From NCBI GenBank assembly GCA_035541475.1, contig DATKND010000032.1, forward strand, positions 1-43,196: a stretch of DNA of 43,196 bases. The letters run 5' to 3'. Below are positions 32,892 through 40,429 of the stretch, one piece after another; within the stretch, counting starts at the first letter, position 1; each line of letters starts with the position of its first letter. The notes under the pieces are model-generated. The model was not told the DNA's origin and ran no database searches. It saw only the letters and a program-made list of their open reading frames with translations. The stretch comes from DASUFZ01 sp035541475 (GTDB taxonomy: Bacteria; Myxococcota_A; UBA9160; SMWR01). Position numbers and translations under genes: made by a program.

Positions 32892-34037
32892 ATGAAGCTC
32901 GACATCCTCTACGAAGTGGACGCCCCGAAGCCGTGGGGTGCCCCGCATCCTCATGGGCAGCGCGAGCGCGAGCGACGCGCCTACTACGAGGCGATCGAGC
33001 AGATCCAGCTCGCCGACTCGCTCGGCTTCCACACGATCTGGGCCGTCGAGCACCACTTCCGAGAGGGCCGCTCGCACTGCCCCGCGCCCGAGGTGCTGCT
33101 CGGCGCGCTCTCACAGGTGACGGAGCGCATCCGCCTCGGCTTCGGCGTGACCTTGACACCATTCGGATTCACCCACCCGGCGCGCATCGCCGAGAAGGTC
33201 GCGACGGTGGATCTGCTCTCGCGCGGGCGCGTCGAGTGGGGCACCGGCCGCTCGACGCCGATGGAGCAGACCGCCTTCCACGTCGACCGCGAACGCTCGC
33301 GCGACCAGTGGAAGGAGGCGATCGAGATCGTCTGCGGCATGTGGCGCGAAGAGCGCTTCTCGTGGAACTCGCCGACCTTCCAGTTCCCCGAGCGCGTGGT
33401 GACGCCGAAGCCGTACCAGGATCCGCACCCGCCCTGCTGGATGGCGGCGACCTCCGACGGCTCGGCCGAGGTCGCGGGAGAGAACGCGCTGGGTCTCCTC
33501 TCGTTCTCGATCATGCAGCCGCTCGAGCGCATGGCGCAGCAGATCGAGGCCTACCGCAAGGCGCAGCTCCGCGCGAAGCCGCTCACCGACGTCGCGACCA
33601 ACAAGGTCGCCGCCTACACGCTGGTGCACTGCGCCGACTCGATGGCGCAGGCGGAGGCCAACGGCATCTGGAAGTCGGTCGCGTGGTGGTATCAGCACCT
33701 CGCGCAGTTCACGATCGACTGGGAGCTCGTGCATCTCACGCAGGCCGAGCAGGACCAGATCTTCCCGCTGATGAAGCCGCTGCTCGAGGGCAACATCCCG
33801 ATCCAGCACTTCCACGACGCCGACATGATCGTGGTCGGCGACGCGCAGCGCTGCTTCGAGAAGATGCGCCACTACGCCGACCTCGGCGTCGACCAGCTCA
33901 TCTGCTACGTGCAGTTCGGCTACCACTCGCACGAGTCGGTGATGCGCGGCCTCGAGATCCTCGGCAGGGAAGTGCTGCCGGAGATCGAGAAGTACAAAGC
34001 AAGCGACCGCGCGGCGGTCGCGCGCAGCGAGGCGTAG
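32892..34037 (+). CDS. LLM-class flavin-dependent oxidoreductase (luciferase-like monooxygenase)
   Basis: The 381-residue TIM-barrel protein starts MKLDILYEVDAPKPWG and has the typical EQIQLADSLGFHTIWAVEHH and GVTLTPFGFTHPARIAEKVA segments, and RGRVEWGTGRSTPMEQTAF. The family uses reduced FMN/F420 and oxygen on hydrophobic substrates. CCGGAG lies 5 nt upstream of the ATG. The last six codons and the stop codon lie inside copy C of the dispersed repeat: the TAG arises where the other copies read GCGAAGCC and this one GCGTAGCC. The native C-terminus may therefore have been altered. Confidence 0.9.
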   Translation: MKLDILYEVDAPKPWGAPHPHGQRERERRAYYEAIEQIQLADSLGFHTIWAVEHHFREGRSHCPAPEVLLGALSQVTERIRLGFGVTLTPFGFTHPARIAEKVATVDLLSRGRVEWGTGRSTPMEQTAFHVDRERSRDQWKEAIEIVCGMWREERFSWNSPTFQFPERVVTPKPYQDPHPPCWMAATSDGSAEVAGENALGLLSFSIMQPLERMAQQIEAYRKAQLRAKPLTDVATNKVAAYTLVHCADSMAQAEANGIWKSVAWWYQHLAQFTIDWELVHLTQAEQDQIFPLMKPLLEGNIPIQHFHDADMIVVGDAQRCFEKMRHYADLGVDQLICYVQFGYHSHESVMRGLEILGREVLPEIEKYKASDRAAVARSEA

Positions 34038-34075
34038 CCGAGCGAAGTTCAGAAGTTCGGACCCGGTGCGCGACA
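34020..34075 (+). repeat. Dispersed repeat, copy C (short form)
   Basis: GCGCGCAGCGAGGCGTAGCC then GAGCGAAGTTCAG (34020-34052) equals copies A and B without the roughly 23-bp centre between their two CGAGCG(AA) direct repeats, as expected after a deletion between those repeats. The right flank to about 34075 resembles that of copy B. It supplies the stop codon of the luciferase-like gene. Confidence 0.7.
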
Positions 34076-34096
34076 GGCAATGAGCAGACTGCGATC

Positions 34097-35107
34097 GTGA
34101 CCACTCGGCCCTCTGAAGTCGAGCCCTTCGTTCGCGGCTGCGCGTGGCCGGCCGGCGGCGGCATGTCGTACCCGCGCTGCGACCCGGGTCCGCAGGGGCT
34201 GCGGCTGCCCGCCGACACGCGCGCGGCGGCGAGCCTGCCGGTCGGCGTGCGACTCGAGTTCACGGGCGAGTGCGACGAGATCGAGATCGAGTACCGCACC
34301 GAGACGCGCGAGCTCGGCTATCGCGGCGAGGGCGCGGGCACGCGCTTCGTCCTCTTCCGCGGCGGCAAGCGCATCGCCGACGCCGAGGCCGTGCTCGGCG
34401 AGGGGGTCGCGCGCCTCCCGGCCGGCTCGGGACCGGAGCGCGCGATCGTGTACCTGCCGGAGGGCATGCGCCCGACGGTGCATGCGCTGCGCGCGCACGG
34501 CGGCGCGATCGAGTCGGCTCCGCGCGGTCCGCGCTGGCTCTGCTACGGCGACTCGATCGCCGAAGGCTGGTGCGCGTCCGAGCCGGCCGGCGCATGGCCG
34601 CACCGCGTGGCGCGCGAGCACAGGCTCGACGTCGTGAACCTCGGCTACGCGGGCGCCGCGCGCGGCGAGATCGCGTCGGCCGAGGAGCTCGCCGCTTTGC
34701 CCGCGGAGCTGATCTCGATCTCCCACGGCACGAACTGCTGGACGCGCACGCCGCAGAGCGCGGCGGGCTTCGCGGCGAGCCTGCGCGACTTCCTCGCCAT
34801 CGTGCGCGACGGACACCCGCGCACGCCGATCGTGTGCGTGAGCCCGATCCTTCGCCCCGACGCCGAGGCGAAGCCGAACCGGCTCGGTGCCGCGCTCGCC
34901 GATCTGCGCGCGGCGTTCGAGGAGGTCGCGCGCGCGCGCCGGTCCGCGGGCGACACGTGTCTTTGGTGGGTGTCCGGCCTGCCGCTGGTGCGCGCGCAGC
35001 CGCTCCCCGACGGCATCCACCCGGACGACGCGGGCCATGCGGAGATCGCGCGCGCGCTCGGCGCAGGGCTCGCGGCCGCCGCGCGCGGAGGAGACTTCCA
35101 TGCATGA
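34097..35107 (+). CDS. SGNH/GDSL-family esterase with N-terminal jelly-roll-like domain
   Basis: The 336-residue protein has an N-terminal beta-rich part (about 1-140) like that of CE2-type carbohydrate esterases. An SGNH hydrolase domain follows: LCYGDSIAEGW holds the nucleophile serine, HGTNCW the oxyanion Asn, and LPDGIHPDDAGHAEIA the catalytic Asp-His. No signal peptide is seen, so it probably acts in the cytoplasm on an acyl or acetyl ester. The GTG start lacks a ribosome-binding site. Its end overlaps the following SDR by 8 bp, so the pair is coupled. Confidence 0.85.
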   Translation: MTTRPSEVEPFVRGCAWPAGGGMSYPRCDPGPQGLRLPADTRAAASLPVGVRLEFTGECDEIEIEYRTETRELGYRGEGAGTRFVLFRGGKRIADAEAVLGEGVARLPAGSGPERAIVYLPEGMRPTVHALRAHGGAIESAPRGPRWLCYGDSIAEGWCASEPAGAWPHRVAREHRLDVVNLGYAGAARGEIASAEELAALPAELISISHGTNCWTRTPQSAAGFAASLRDFLAIVRDGHPRTPIVCVSPILRPDAEAKPNRLGAALADLRAAFEEVARARRSAGDTCLWWVSGLPLVRAQPLPDGIHPDDAGHAEIARALGAGLAAAARGGDFHA

Positions 35108-35903
35108 CCTGCTCCGGACCTTCGGGCTCGGCGGCCGCACCGCCGTCGTGACGGGCGCGGCGAGCGGCATCGGTCGCGCGGCGGCCGAGGTGCTCGCGGC
35201 GGCCGGCGCGCGCGTCGTGCTCGGCGACCTCGACCTCGCGGGCGCGGAGACCGCGGCCGAGGAAATCTGCAGGGCCGGCGGCGAGGCACTCGCGCAACGC
35301 GTCGACGTGTCGCAGCGGAAGGACGTGGATGCGCTCGTCGCGCGCGCGCAGGATGCGTGGGGGCGCCTCGACGTCTGCTGCAACGTCGCCGGCATCCCGT
35401 CCGACGGCCCGCTCGAGTCGCTCACCGAGGCGGAGTTCGACCGCGTCGTCGCGGTGAACGTGAAGGGCACGCTCTTCGGCTGTCAGGCCGCGGTGCGCGC
35501 AATGGCGAAGCAGAGGAGCGGCAGCATCATCAACGTGTCGTCGGCCGCGATCGACCTCGCGGTGCCGGGCTACGGCCTCTACGCGATCACCAAGTCCGCG
35601 GTCGCCCAGATCACGCAGACGCTCGCGACGGAGGTCGGCGCGCAGGGGATCCGGGTCAACGCGCTCGCGCCCGGCGCGACGCTCACGAAGTTCACCGAGC
35701 GCCACCTGCGCCGCCCCGATGGCTCGATCGACCCGGCGCGACTCGAGGCCTTCGTCGGTGCGATGAAGGCGCGCTCGCCGCTCGGCGTGGTCGGCGAGCC
35801 GCTCGACCAGGCCTGGCTGATCCTCTACCTCGCCTCGGACGCCTCGCGCTTCTGCACCGGCCAGATCTGGCGCGCCAACGGCGGCCAGGCGTTGCCGCGC
35901 TGA
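35100..35903 (+). CDS. Short-chain dehydrogenase/reductase (SDR), second
   Basis: This 267-residue classical SDR keeps the full motifs: AVVTGAASGIGRAAAEVLA, LGDLDL (acidic residue suggesting NAD), NVAGI, IINVSSAAIDLAVPGYGLYAITK with catalytic Ser, Tyr and Lys, and a C-terminal GQIWRANGGQ. GGAGGAG lies 6 nt before the ATG. It is the last gene of the SDR/LLM/SGNH/SDR block, which looks like a small catabolic or modification pathway for an oxygenated hydrophobic compound. That pathway idea is inference only. Confidence 0.93.
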   Translation: MHDLLRTFGLGGRTAVVTGAASGIGRAAAEVLAAAGARVVLGDLDLAGAETAAEEICRAGGEALAQRVDVSQRKDVDALVARAQDAWGRLDVCCNVAGIPSDGPLESLTEAEFDRVVAVNVKGTLFGCQAAVRAMAKQRSGSIINVSSAAIDLAVPGYGLYAITKSAVAQITQTLATEVGAQGIRVNALAPGATLTKFTERHLRRPDGSIDPARLEAFVGAMKARSPLGVVGEPLDQAWLILYLASDASRFCTGQIWRANGGQALPR

Positions 35904-35984
35904 CGCTTAGAATTCGCTTCCAGTCCGATCGGTGTCGTGGCACACTGCGCGCGCCCGGGGAAGGGGCCACACGAGGTGTGCCCT

Positions 35985-36581
35985 ATGTGGTCCTTCCGGG
36001 CGGTGGTCGCGGCTGCTGGTCTGTGCGTGGAACTGCTCGCCGGCCAGGCGGCCCATGCGAGCCTGATCGGTCAATCCGTGACCGTGACACTCACGGATGG
36101 CGGCAGCCTGTTCCACGACGACATCGTGACCGTCGGCACGGGGGTCGAGCTCGCGCCGGGCGACGGCTCGGACATCGGAACGGTGCTCCTCCCGAGCGAG
36201 CGCATCGACATCGGCGCCACCTCGATCCTGCTGACGCTCGAGGAGGGCGTGCCCGGCGGCGGCACGGGGTATCCGTCCGGCACGGCGTACGCCTTCACGA
36301 ACCTCGCATTCTTCGGCCAGGCCACCGCGATCACGGGCGTGAGCCTGACGGCGAGCAACATCACGGGCATCTCCCTCGGAGATCTCAGCTTCACCGCCAC
36401 CAGTCTGCGCGCGCCGATCGACGTGCTCCGGATCGGCGACATCCCGGGCGTCGACACCGGAACGCTCGAGATCGACCTGACGTTCGCGGCCGTGCCCGAG
36501 CCGCAGACGGCGGTGCTCGCGTCGCTCGGGCTGGTTGCGCTCGCATGGCGGGTGCGGCGCGTGCGGAGGAGCGCCGCGTGA
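35985..36581 (+). CDS. PEP-CTERM sorting-domain protein
   Basis: The 198-residue exported protein has a signal peptide (WSFRAVVAAAGLCVELLAG, cleaved near AAHA-S), a beta-rich body without recognised domain, and a tail FAAVPEPQTAVLASLGLVAL followed by AWRVRRVRR. The VPEP motif, membrane helix and Arg cluster are the PEP-CTERM signal, cut by exosortase during export of surface or matrix proteins. No exosortase is in the window. GAGG lies about 8 nt before the ATG. The stop overlaps the next start by four bases (GTGA), pairing it with a DUF6916-like protein. Confidence 0.9.
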   Translation: MWSFRAVVAAAGLCVELLAGQAAHASLIGQSVTVTLTDGGSLFHDDIVTVGTGVELAPGDGSDIGTVLLPSERIDIGATSILLTLEEGVPGGGTGYPSGTAYAFTNLAFFGQATAITGVSLTASNITGISLGDLSFTATSLRAPIDVLRIGDIPGVDTGTLEIDLTFAAVPEPQTAVLASLGLVALAWRVRRVRRSAA

Positions 36582-36901
36582 CCGCCGACTCCGCGCGCCT
36601 CGCGGCGCTGACGCACGACGACTTCGCGCGCTGTCTCGGCGAGCGCTTCCGCCTGACGCAGCATGGCGACACGGCGGGATCGCTGGAGCTCGAGCTGCTG
36701 CGGGTCGACGCCTCCGCGCTGCGCGATCGCGTCCCGCGCGCGCGCTCGCCCTTCTCGACGGTCTTTCTCGGCCCGGCCGAGCCGGTGCTGGCGCAGCGCA
36801 TCTACCCGCTCGAGAGCGCGACGCTCGGACGCCTCGATCTCTTCCTCGTGCCGATCGGGCGCGACGAGCGCGGCATCCGCTACGAGGCCGTCTTCGCCTG
36901 A
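36578..36901 (+). CDS. DUF6916-like small protein, coupled to the PEP-CTERM gene
   Basis: The 107-residue protein has no signal peptide. It begins TADSARLAALTHDDFARCLG and has a pattern SLELELLRVD, FSTVFLGPAEPVLAQRIYPL, LDLFLVPIGRDERGIRYEAVF. The same pattern recurs in the Tat-exported protein at 39031, so the two are paralogous. This fold is found beside tail-collar genes in other bacteria, which is from memory. Function is unknown. The GTG start overlaps the PEP-CTERM stop, and the 3' end overlaps the convergent GNAT gene by 22 bp. Confidence 0.8.
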   Translation: MTADSARLAALTHDDFARCLGERFRLTQHGDTAGSLELELLRVDASALRDRVPRARSPFSTVFLGPAEPVLAQRIYPLESATLGRLDLFLVPIGRDERGIRYEAVFA

Positions 36902-37365
36902 GCCTCGGCGCGCCAGACCATGAAGAGGTAGATGGAGTCCTCGTCGGCCTCGACGCGGAAGCCGAGCCGCTCGTAGAGGCGGCGAGCGGGGTTCGCGCGC
37001 TCGACGTGGATTGCCACGCGCTTCGAACGCGCCGCCGCCTCGGCCAGCAGCTCGCGCAGCAGCGCGCTACCGGCGCCGGAGCCGCGGTGCTCCGGCAGCA
37101 GCGCGATGTCGAGGACGCGAATCTCGTCCTCGGCCCGCACGACGATCAGGCGCCCGATCGGCGCTCCGCCCCGCTCCACGACGTCGAAGCGGGCGTCGGG
37201 AAAGCGCGCGCGGTAGTGGCGATCCTGTGCGTCGAACTGCATCGCGAGGAAGGCCTGCTTCTCCGCCTCGCTCCACGAGAGCTGAGCGAGTTCGTCCTGG
37301 CGCGTGCTCGCGTAGACACAACGCAGGAAGGCGTCGTCCGCTGCGGTCGCGGCGCGGAGGGTCAG
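36880..37365 (-). CDS. GNAT-family N-acetyltransferase, CTG start, last gene of the collar operon
   Basis: The 161-residue protein begins LTLRAATAADDAFLRCVYAS and has the acetyl-CoA motif A (IRVLDIALLPEHRGSGAGSA) and motif B (VAIHVERANPARRLYERLGF). The first strand TLRAAT is needed for the fold, but the first ATG lies 41 codons later and there is no GTG/TTG at the right place. A CTG overlapping the collar gene stop (CTGA) gives the proper N-terminus, so coupled CTG initiation is proposed. The target is unknown; its place in the collar operon suggests it modifies one of those proteins or a partner. Confidence 0.85.
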   Translation of the reverse strand: MTLRAATAADDAFLRCVYASTRQDELAQLSWSEAEKQAFLAMQFDAQDRHYRARFPDARFDVVERGGAPIGRLIVVRAEDEIRVLDIALLPEHRGSGAGSALLRELLAEAAARSKRVAIHVERANPARRLYERLGFRVEADEDSIYLFMVWRAEAQAKTAS

Positions 37366-37880
37366 TTGCGCGACGGGAAGATCCCCTGGAGCGCGATCAC
37401 GAAATTGAGCGCGAGGTAGGGCTGCCGGTTCTCGTGCGGTTGGCCGCCGCCCGTCGGCTGGAGCGCGTCGGTCGCGAGCGGCAGGAGGTCCTGCGCGGGG
37501 CCGTAGGCGGGCGCGGACGGCGTGGCCAGCAGGCTGGCCGCCGTCGGCGACGTGAGCGTCGCGGCGGATGCGCTCGCCTGCGGCGTATGGCCGTGCGCGG
37601 GGATCTCACTCTCCAGCAGGGTGACGGTCGAGACTCCCCCCGACTCGCCGACGACGCGCTGCGTGAGCCCGGCTCCAGCGCCCCAGTGCATCGGGAAGCG
37701 GTCCTGGAGATTCGGCAGGGCGAAGTTCGTCCGGCCGTCGCCGCCGTAGTTCGTGCCGAGCAGGGAGAAGAGCGCCGTGTTCTGGCTGATCGGGAGGAGC
37801 TGGCCGTTGCAGAACGCGAAGCCGCGCGGCGGGAAGTTGCCCGCGAAGATCCGGATCTCGCCCACGAACGGGTAGGACAC
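37362..37880 (-). CDS. Phage tail-collar-domain protein (MdpB-like), paralog 1
   Basis: The 172-residue protein starts YPFVGEIRIFAGNFPPRGFA and continues FCNGQLLPISQNTALFSLLG and NYGGDGRTNFALPNLQDRFP, the tail-collar domain seen in phage short fibres and in MdpB (microcystin-dependent) proteins. The centre (about 95-140) is Ala/Ser/Thr-rich and differs from its paralogs; the end GGGQPHENRQPYLALNFVIA to IFPSRN is again conserved. It has no signal peptide. AGGAG lies 5 nt before the GTG. It is third in a tandem set and coupled to the GNAT. Confidence 0.92.
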   Translation of the reverse strand: MSYPFVGEIRIFAGNFPPRGFAFCNGQLLPISQNTALFSLLGTNYGGDGRTNFALPNLQDRFPMHWGAGAGLTQRVVGESGGVSTVTLLESEIPAHGHTPQASASAATLTSPTAASLLATPSAPAYGPAQDLLPLATDALQPTGGGQPHENRQPYLALNFVIALQGIFPSRN

Positions 37881-37889
37881 GGCGACTCC

Positions 37890-38411
37890 TCAGTTCCGCG
37901 ACGGGAAGATGCCGAAGAGGCAGATGATGAAGCTGACACACAGGAACGGCGCGATGTTGTCGTGAGGCTGCGTGCCGCCGGTGCTCGTGATCGCCTGGGC
38001 GCTCATCGACGCGAGAGGTCCCGTCGGCTCGACGTAGAGCGGCGCGCTCGCCGCGGCGACGACGCTGCCGCCGGGCTCCGACGTCGGAGACGCGGGGCCG
38101 GTCGACGCCTCGAACGCATGGCTGTGTGTGGGCAGCTGCTGCGTCACGAGCGTCACGAGCTCGACGCCGCCAGTCTGGCCGAGCACGTACGGCGATAGGC
38201 CCGGTCCCTGTCCCGAGTGGATGGGGACGCGGCCTTGGAGATTCGGCAACGCGAACGTGCTCTGACCGTCGCCGCCGTAGGTCGTGCCGATCAGCGAGAA
38301 GAGCGCTTCGTTCTGCGCGATCGCGATCAGCTGGCCGTTGCAGAACGCGAAGTTTCGGGGCGCGAAGTTCCCCCCGAACATCCGGATCTCGCCGATGAAC
38401 GGCTGCGACAC
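37890..38411 (-). CDS. Phage tail-collar-domain protein (MdpB-like), paralog 2
   Basis: The 173-residue protein shares the N-terminal collar (QPFIGEIRMFGGNFAPRNFA, then FCNGQLIAIAQNEALFSLIG and TYGGDGQSTFALPNLQGRVP) and the C-terminal GGTQPHDNIAPFLCVSFIIC to FPSRN with its neighbours. The middle region is distinct (VVAAASAPLYVEPTGPLASM). GAGAGGA precedes the GTG. Genes 1 and 2 are separated by 9 bp and genes 2 and 3 by 12 bp. Such proteins trimerise in phage fibres; here there is no other phage gene. Confidence 0.92.
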   Translation of the reverse strand: MSQPFIGEIRMFGGNFAPRNFAFCNGQLIAIAQNEALFSLIGTTYGGDGQSTFALPNLQGRVPIHSGQGPGLSPYVLGQTGGVELVTLVTQQLPTHSHAFEASTGPASPTSEPGGSVVAAASAPLYVEPTGPLASMSAQAITSTGGTQPHDNIAPFLCVSFIICLFGIFPSRN

Positions 38412-38423
38412 GCGGTCCTCTCT

Positions 38424-38933
38424 TCAGTTCCGCGACGGGAAGACGCCCACCAACGCGATCACGAACGTGAGCACGAGGTAGGGCTGCAGGTTGATGTGCG
38501 GCTGGCCGCCGCCGGTGTTCGCGATGGACGCCGGCGACAGCGCGATCAGGGACGCGGGCGCCGCATAGACGTCGGCCCCGAATCGAGGCTTCTTCGCCAG
38601 CACGTTGGCGGCCGGGCTCGTCGACCCCGCGGCCTCGGCCGACGCGCTGATGCCGTGGTCGTGCGCGGGGATCTGCGCGGTGGTCAAGGTGACGCTCTCG
38701 ACGCCCGCACGCTGACCGAGCGGTGTCGCGCTCGAGAAGTGCTGCGGGACGCGGCCGCGCAGATCGGGCAGGGCGAAGGTCGTCTGGCCGTTCCCGCCGT
38801 AGGTGGTGCCGAGAATCGAGAAGAGCGCCTGGTTCTGCGCGATCGCGAGAATCTGCCCGTCGCAAGTGGCGTAGCCCTTCGGAGCGAAGTTGCCCCCGAA
38901 GATCCGGATCTCCCCGATGAAGGGCTCGGCCAT
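38424..38933 (-). CDS. Phage tail-collar-domain protein (MdpB-like), paralog 3 (first in operon)
   Basis: The 169-residue protein begins AEPFIGEIRIFGGNFAPKGY. It keeps CDGQILAIAQNQALFSILG, TYGGNGQTTFALPDLRGRVP and the terminal VGVFPSRN. The centre (SPAANVLAKKPRFGADVYAA) is specific. A GGGAGAG sequence precedes the ATG. It is the promoter-proximal gene of the collar x3-GNAT operon and is divergent from the Tat-exported DUF6916-like gene with 97 bp between them. Confidence 0.92.
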   Translation of the reverse strand: MAEPFIGEIRIFGGNFAPKGYATCDGQILAIAQNQALFSILGTTYGGNGQTTFALPDLRGRVPQHFSSATPLGQRAGVESVTLTTAQIPAHDHGISASAEAAGSTSPAANVLAKKPRFGADVYAAPASLIALSPASIANTGGGQPHINLQPYLVLTFVIALVGVFPSRN

Positions 38934-39030
38934 CGATTCTCTCCCGCTGCCTGCCGCGAGGCGCGTAGAATACGCTGGCGACGCCGGCCGAGTCTACGAG
39001 GACTCGACACCGGAGGACGAAAGGCGGGCC
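38934..39030. promoter_or_regulatory. Divergent promoter region of the collar operon and the Tat-DUF6916 gene
   Basis: TAGAAT (38966-38971) is a -10-like box on the plus strand without an obvious -35. A perfect hairpin CGAGTC-TACGAG-GACTCG spans 38989-39006 and would lie in the 5' leader of the DUF6916-like message, which also has GGAGG close by. No element on the minus strand was convincing. Confidence 0.3.
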
Positions 39031-39444
39031 ATGGACCGACGAGAGTTCCTGAAGGGCAGCACCGCGGCGGTCGTCGCGATCGGCCTCTCGCCCTGGCTGA
39101 TCGCGGGCACGTCGTCGATGGGCGGCGGAACGCTGAGCCAGGCGGACTACGAGGCGCTCCAGAACAGCTGGTTCCACGTCGGCAGCGCCGACGAGGGCTG
39201 GCAATCGCTCGAGCTCGTGAGCGTGCGCGACGACGGCTCGAATGCGCGCGCCGAGCAATGGAGCGTCTTCTTCCGCGGCGACCCCGGCACCGAGCTGTCC
39301 GAGGGTGTGCACACGCTCGTGCCGCCGGACGGCAGCGAGCTCGAGCTCTTCCTCCAGCCGACGGGAGAAGACGGCACGGGCACCTTCTTCGCGGCGCGCT
39401 TCAACCGCCTGCGGATCGTCCCGGCGAGCTGCGCGCCGGCCTGA
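39031..39444 (+). CDS. Tat-exported DUF6916-like protein
   Basis: The 137-residue protein starts MDRREFLKGSTAAVVAIGLS, a twin-arginine signal (R3-R4), so it is folded before export. The mature part (LSQADYEALQNSWFHVGSAD, SLELVSVRDDG, WSVFFRGDPGTELSEGVHTL, LELFLQPTGEDGTGTFFAAR) aligns with the small protein at 36578. Tat export would place it in the periplasm or at the surface. It overlaps the convergent sulfotransferase gene by 44 bp. Its function is unknown. Confidence 0.85.
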   Translation: MDRREFLKGSTAAVVAIGLSPWLIAGTSSMGGGTLSQADYEALQNSWFHVGSADEGWQSLELVSVRDDGSNARAEQWSVFFRGDPGTELSEGVHTLVPPDGSELELFLQPTGEDGTGTFFAARFNRLRIVPASCAPA

Positions 39445-40429
39445 CCGGGAGCTGCGACCGGCGGAGCGCCTCGAGCGCCTCGTAGGCGGGACGCGCGATG
39501 CGGTCGCAGAGCTCGCGCTCGCGCGGAGTCGCGTCGGCGCGCTTCGCCTGCGAGTCCGGCTCGAAGGCGCGCGCGGGGAGCTTGGCGTCGCGCCCGGCCA
39601 CGCGGCGCAGCGCGGTCCGCTCCGCCTCCGTGAACTGCACACCGAAGTGAGTCGCGATCCGATCCTCCACCGCGAGCGACAGCTCGTCGTAGTGGACGAG
39701 CAGGCCGCCGCCGAGCGGCAGCGCACGGGCGGCCGCCTCGCAGCCGCGCGCAAGGACGTGCGCGGCATAGGCCGTGTCCTCCATCGCCGCGGCATCGGCG
39801 AGCTCGAGGCCGGCGGCGGCCGGCGTCAGCACGCCCGGGATCATCTGCGCGCCGCGCTGTCGGCGGTGCGAGACGAGCACCTCGAGCGGGTCGCGCAGCA
39901 GGAAGATCCACGGCACCTCCGGAAACGCGCGGCGCAGCAGCGGCAGCGCATGGATGTGCCAGGAGTCGAGCTTCACGAAGAGTCGCCGCTCGCCGTCCGC
40001 ACGCGGACGGCCGAGCGCGCCGACGAGTCCCCGCAGCACGCCGATCCAATTTCCGTCGGCGTCGCCCTGCAGCCCACGCAACAGCGCGTCGAGCACGGCG
40101 GGCTCCGACAGCACGACGCACGACGGCAGCGACGCGAGCATCTGCGAGACGAGCGTCGAGCCGCAGCGCGAGACATGGAAGACGAAGCCCGCCGGCTCGG
40201 GACCGAAGGCCGGTGGCGCGAACTCGCGCAGCAGGGCGAGCGGAGTCCGATGCTGGAAGACCAGCGCGAACGGATCCTCGAGTGCCGCCTGGATCGTCTG
40301 CTCGAAGAACGGCTCGACGAAGCGGCGGTCGCCCAGCCGACACCAGTGCACGCGCGGCGGGTCGGCGCTCCCGTCGATGCGGTACGGCACGAACCCGTCC
40401 ATCGCCGCCGCGCGCGCGGTCAGAGCCAT
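39401..40429 (-). CDS. Sulfotransferase-family protein
   Basis: The 342-residue protein has the PAPS 5'-phosphosulfate loop (FVFHVSRCGSTLVSQMLASL) and the 3'-phosphate site (WIFLLRDPLEVLVSHRRQ), as in cytosolic/Golgi-type sulfotransferase relatives. It should transfer a sulfuryl group to a hydroxyl or to tyrosine; the acceptor is unknown. It overlaps the upstream Asp/Asn hydroxylase gene by 10 bp, so the two are translated together. Sulfotransferase-like proteins fused or linked to TPR and hydroxylase domains occur elsewhere. No PAPS synthesis gene is nearby. Confidence 0.85.
   Translation of the reverse strand: MALTARAAAMDGFVPYRIDGSADPPRVHWCRLGDRRFVEPFFEQTIQAALEDPFALVFQHRTPLALLREFAPPAFGPEPAGFVFHVSRCGSTLVSQMLASLPSCVVLSEPAVLDALLRGLQGDADGNWIGVLRGLVGALGRPRADGERRLFVKLDSWHIHALPLLRRAFPEVPWIFLLRDPLEVLVSHRRQRGAQMIPGVLTPAAAGLELADAAAMEDTAYAAHVLARGCEAAARALPLGGGLLVHYDELSLAVEDRIATHFGVQFTEAERTALRRVAGRDAKLPARAFEPDSQAKRADATPRERELCDRIARPAYEALEALRRSQLPVRPARSSPGRSAGG

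Noticed and set aside
32276..34096. N-terminal extension of the SGNH esterase frame through the SDR and luciferase genes
   Set aside because: The extension is the +2 frame of two clear genes; the enzyme begins naturally at the GTG at 34097.
37362..38933. Prophage or tailocin remnant
   Set aside because: Only collar-domain proteins are present; there are no sheath, tube, baseplate, lysis, integrase or terminase genes, and the flanks are metabolic genes.
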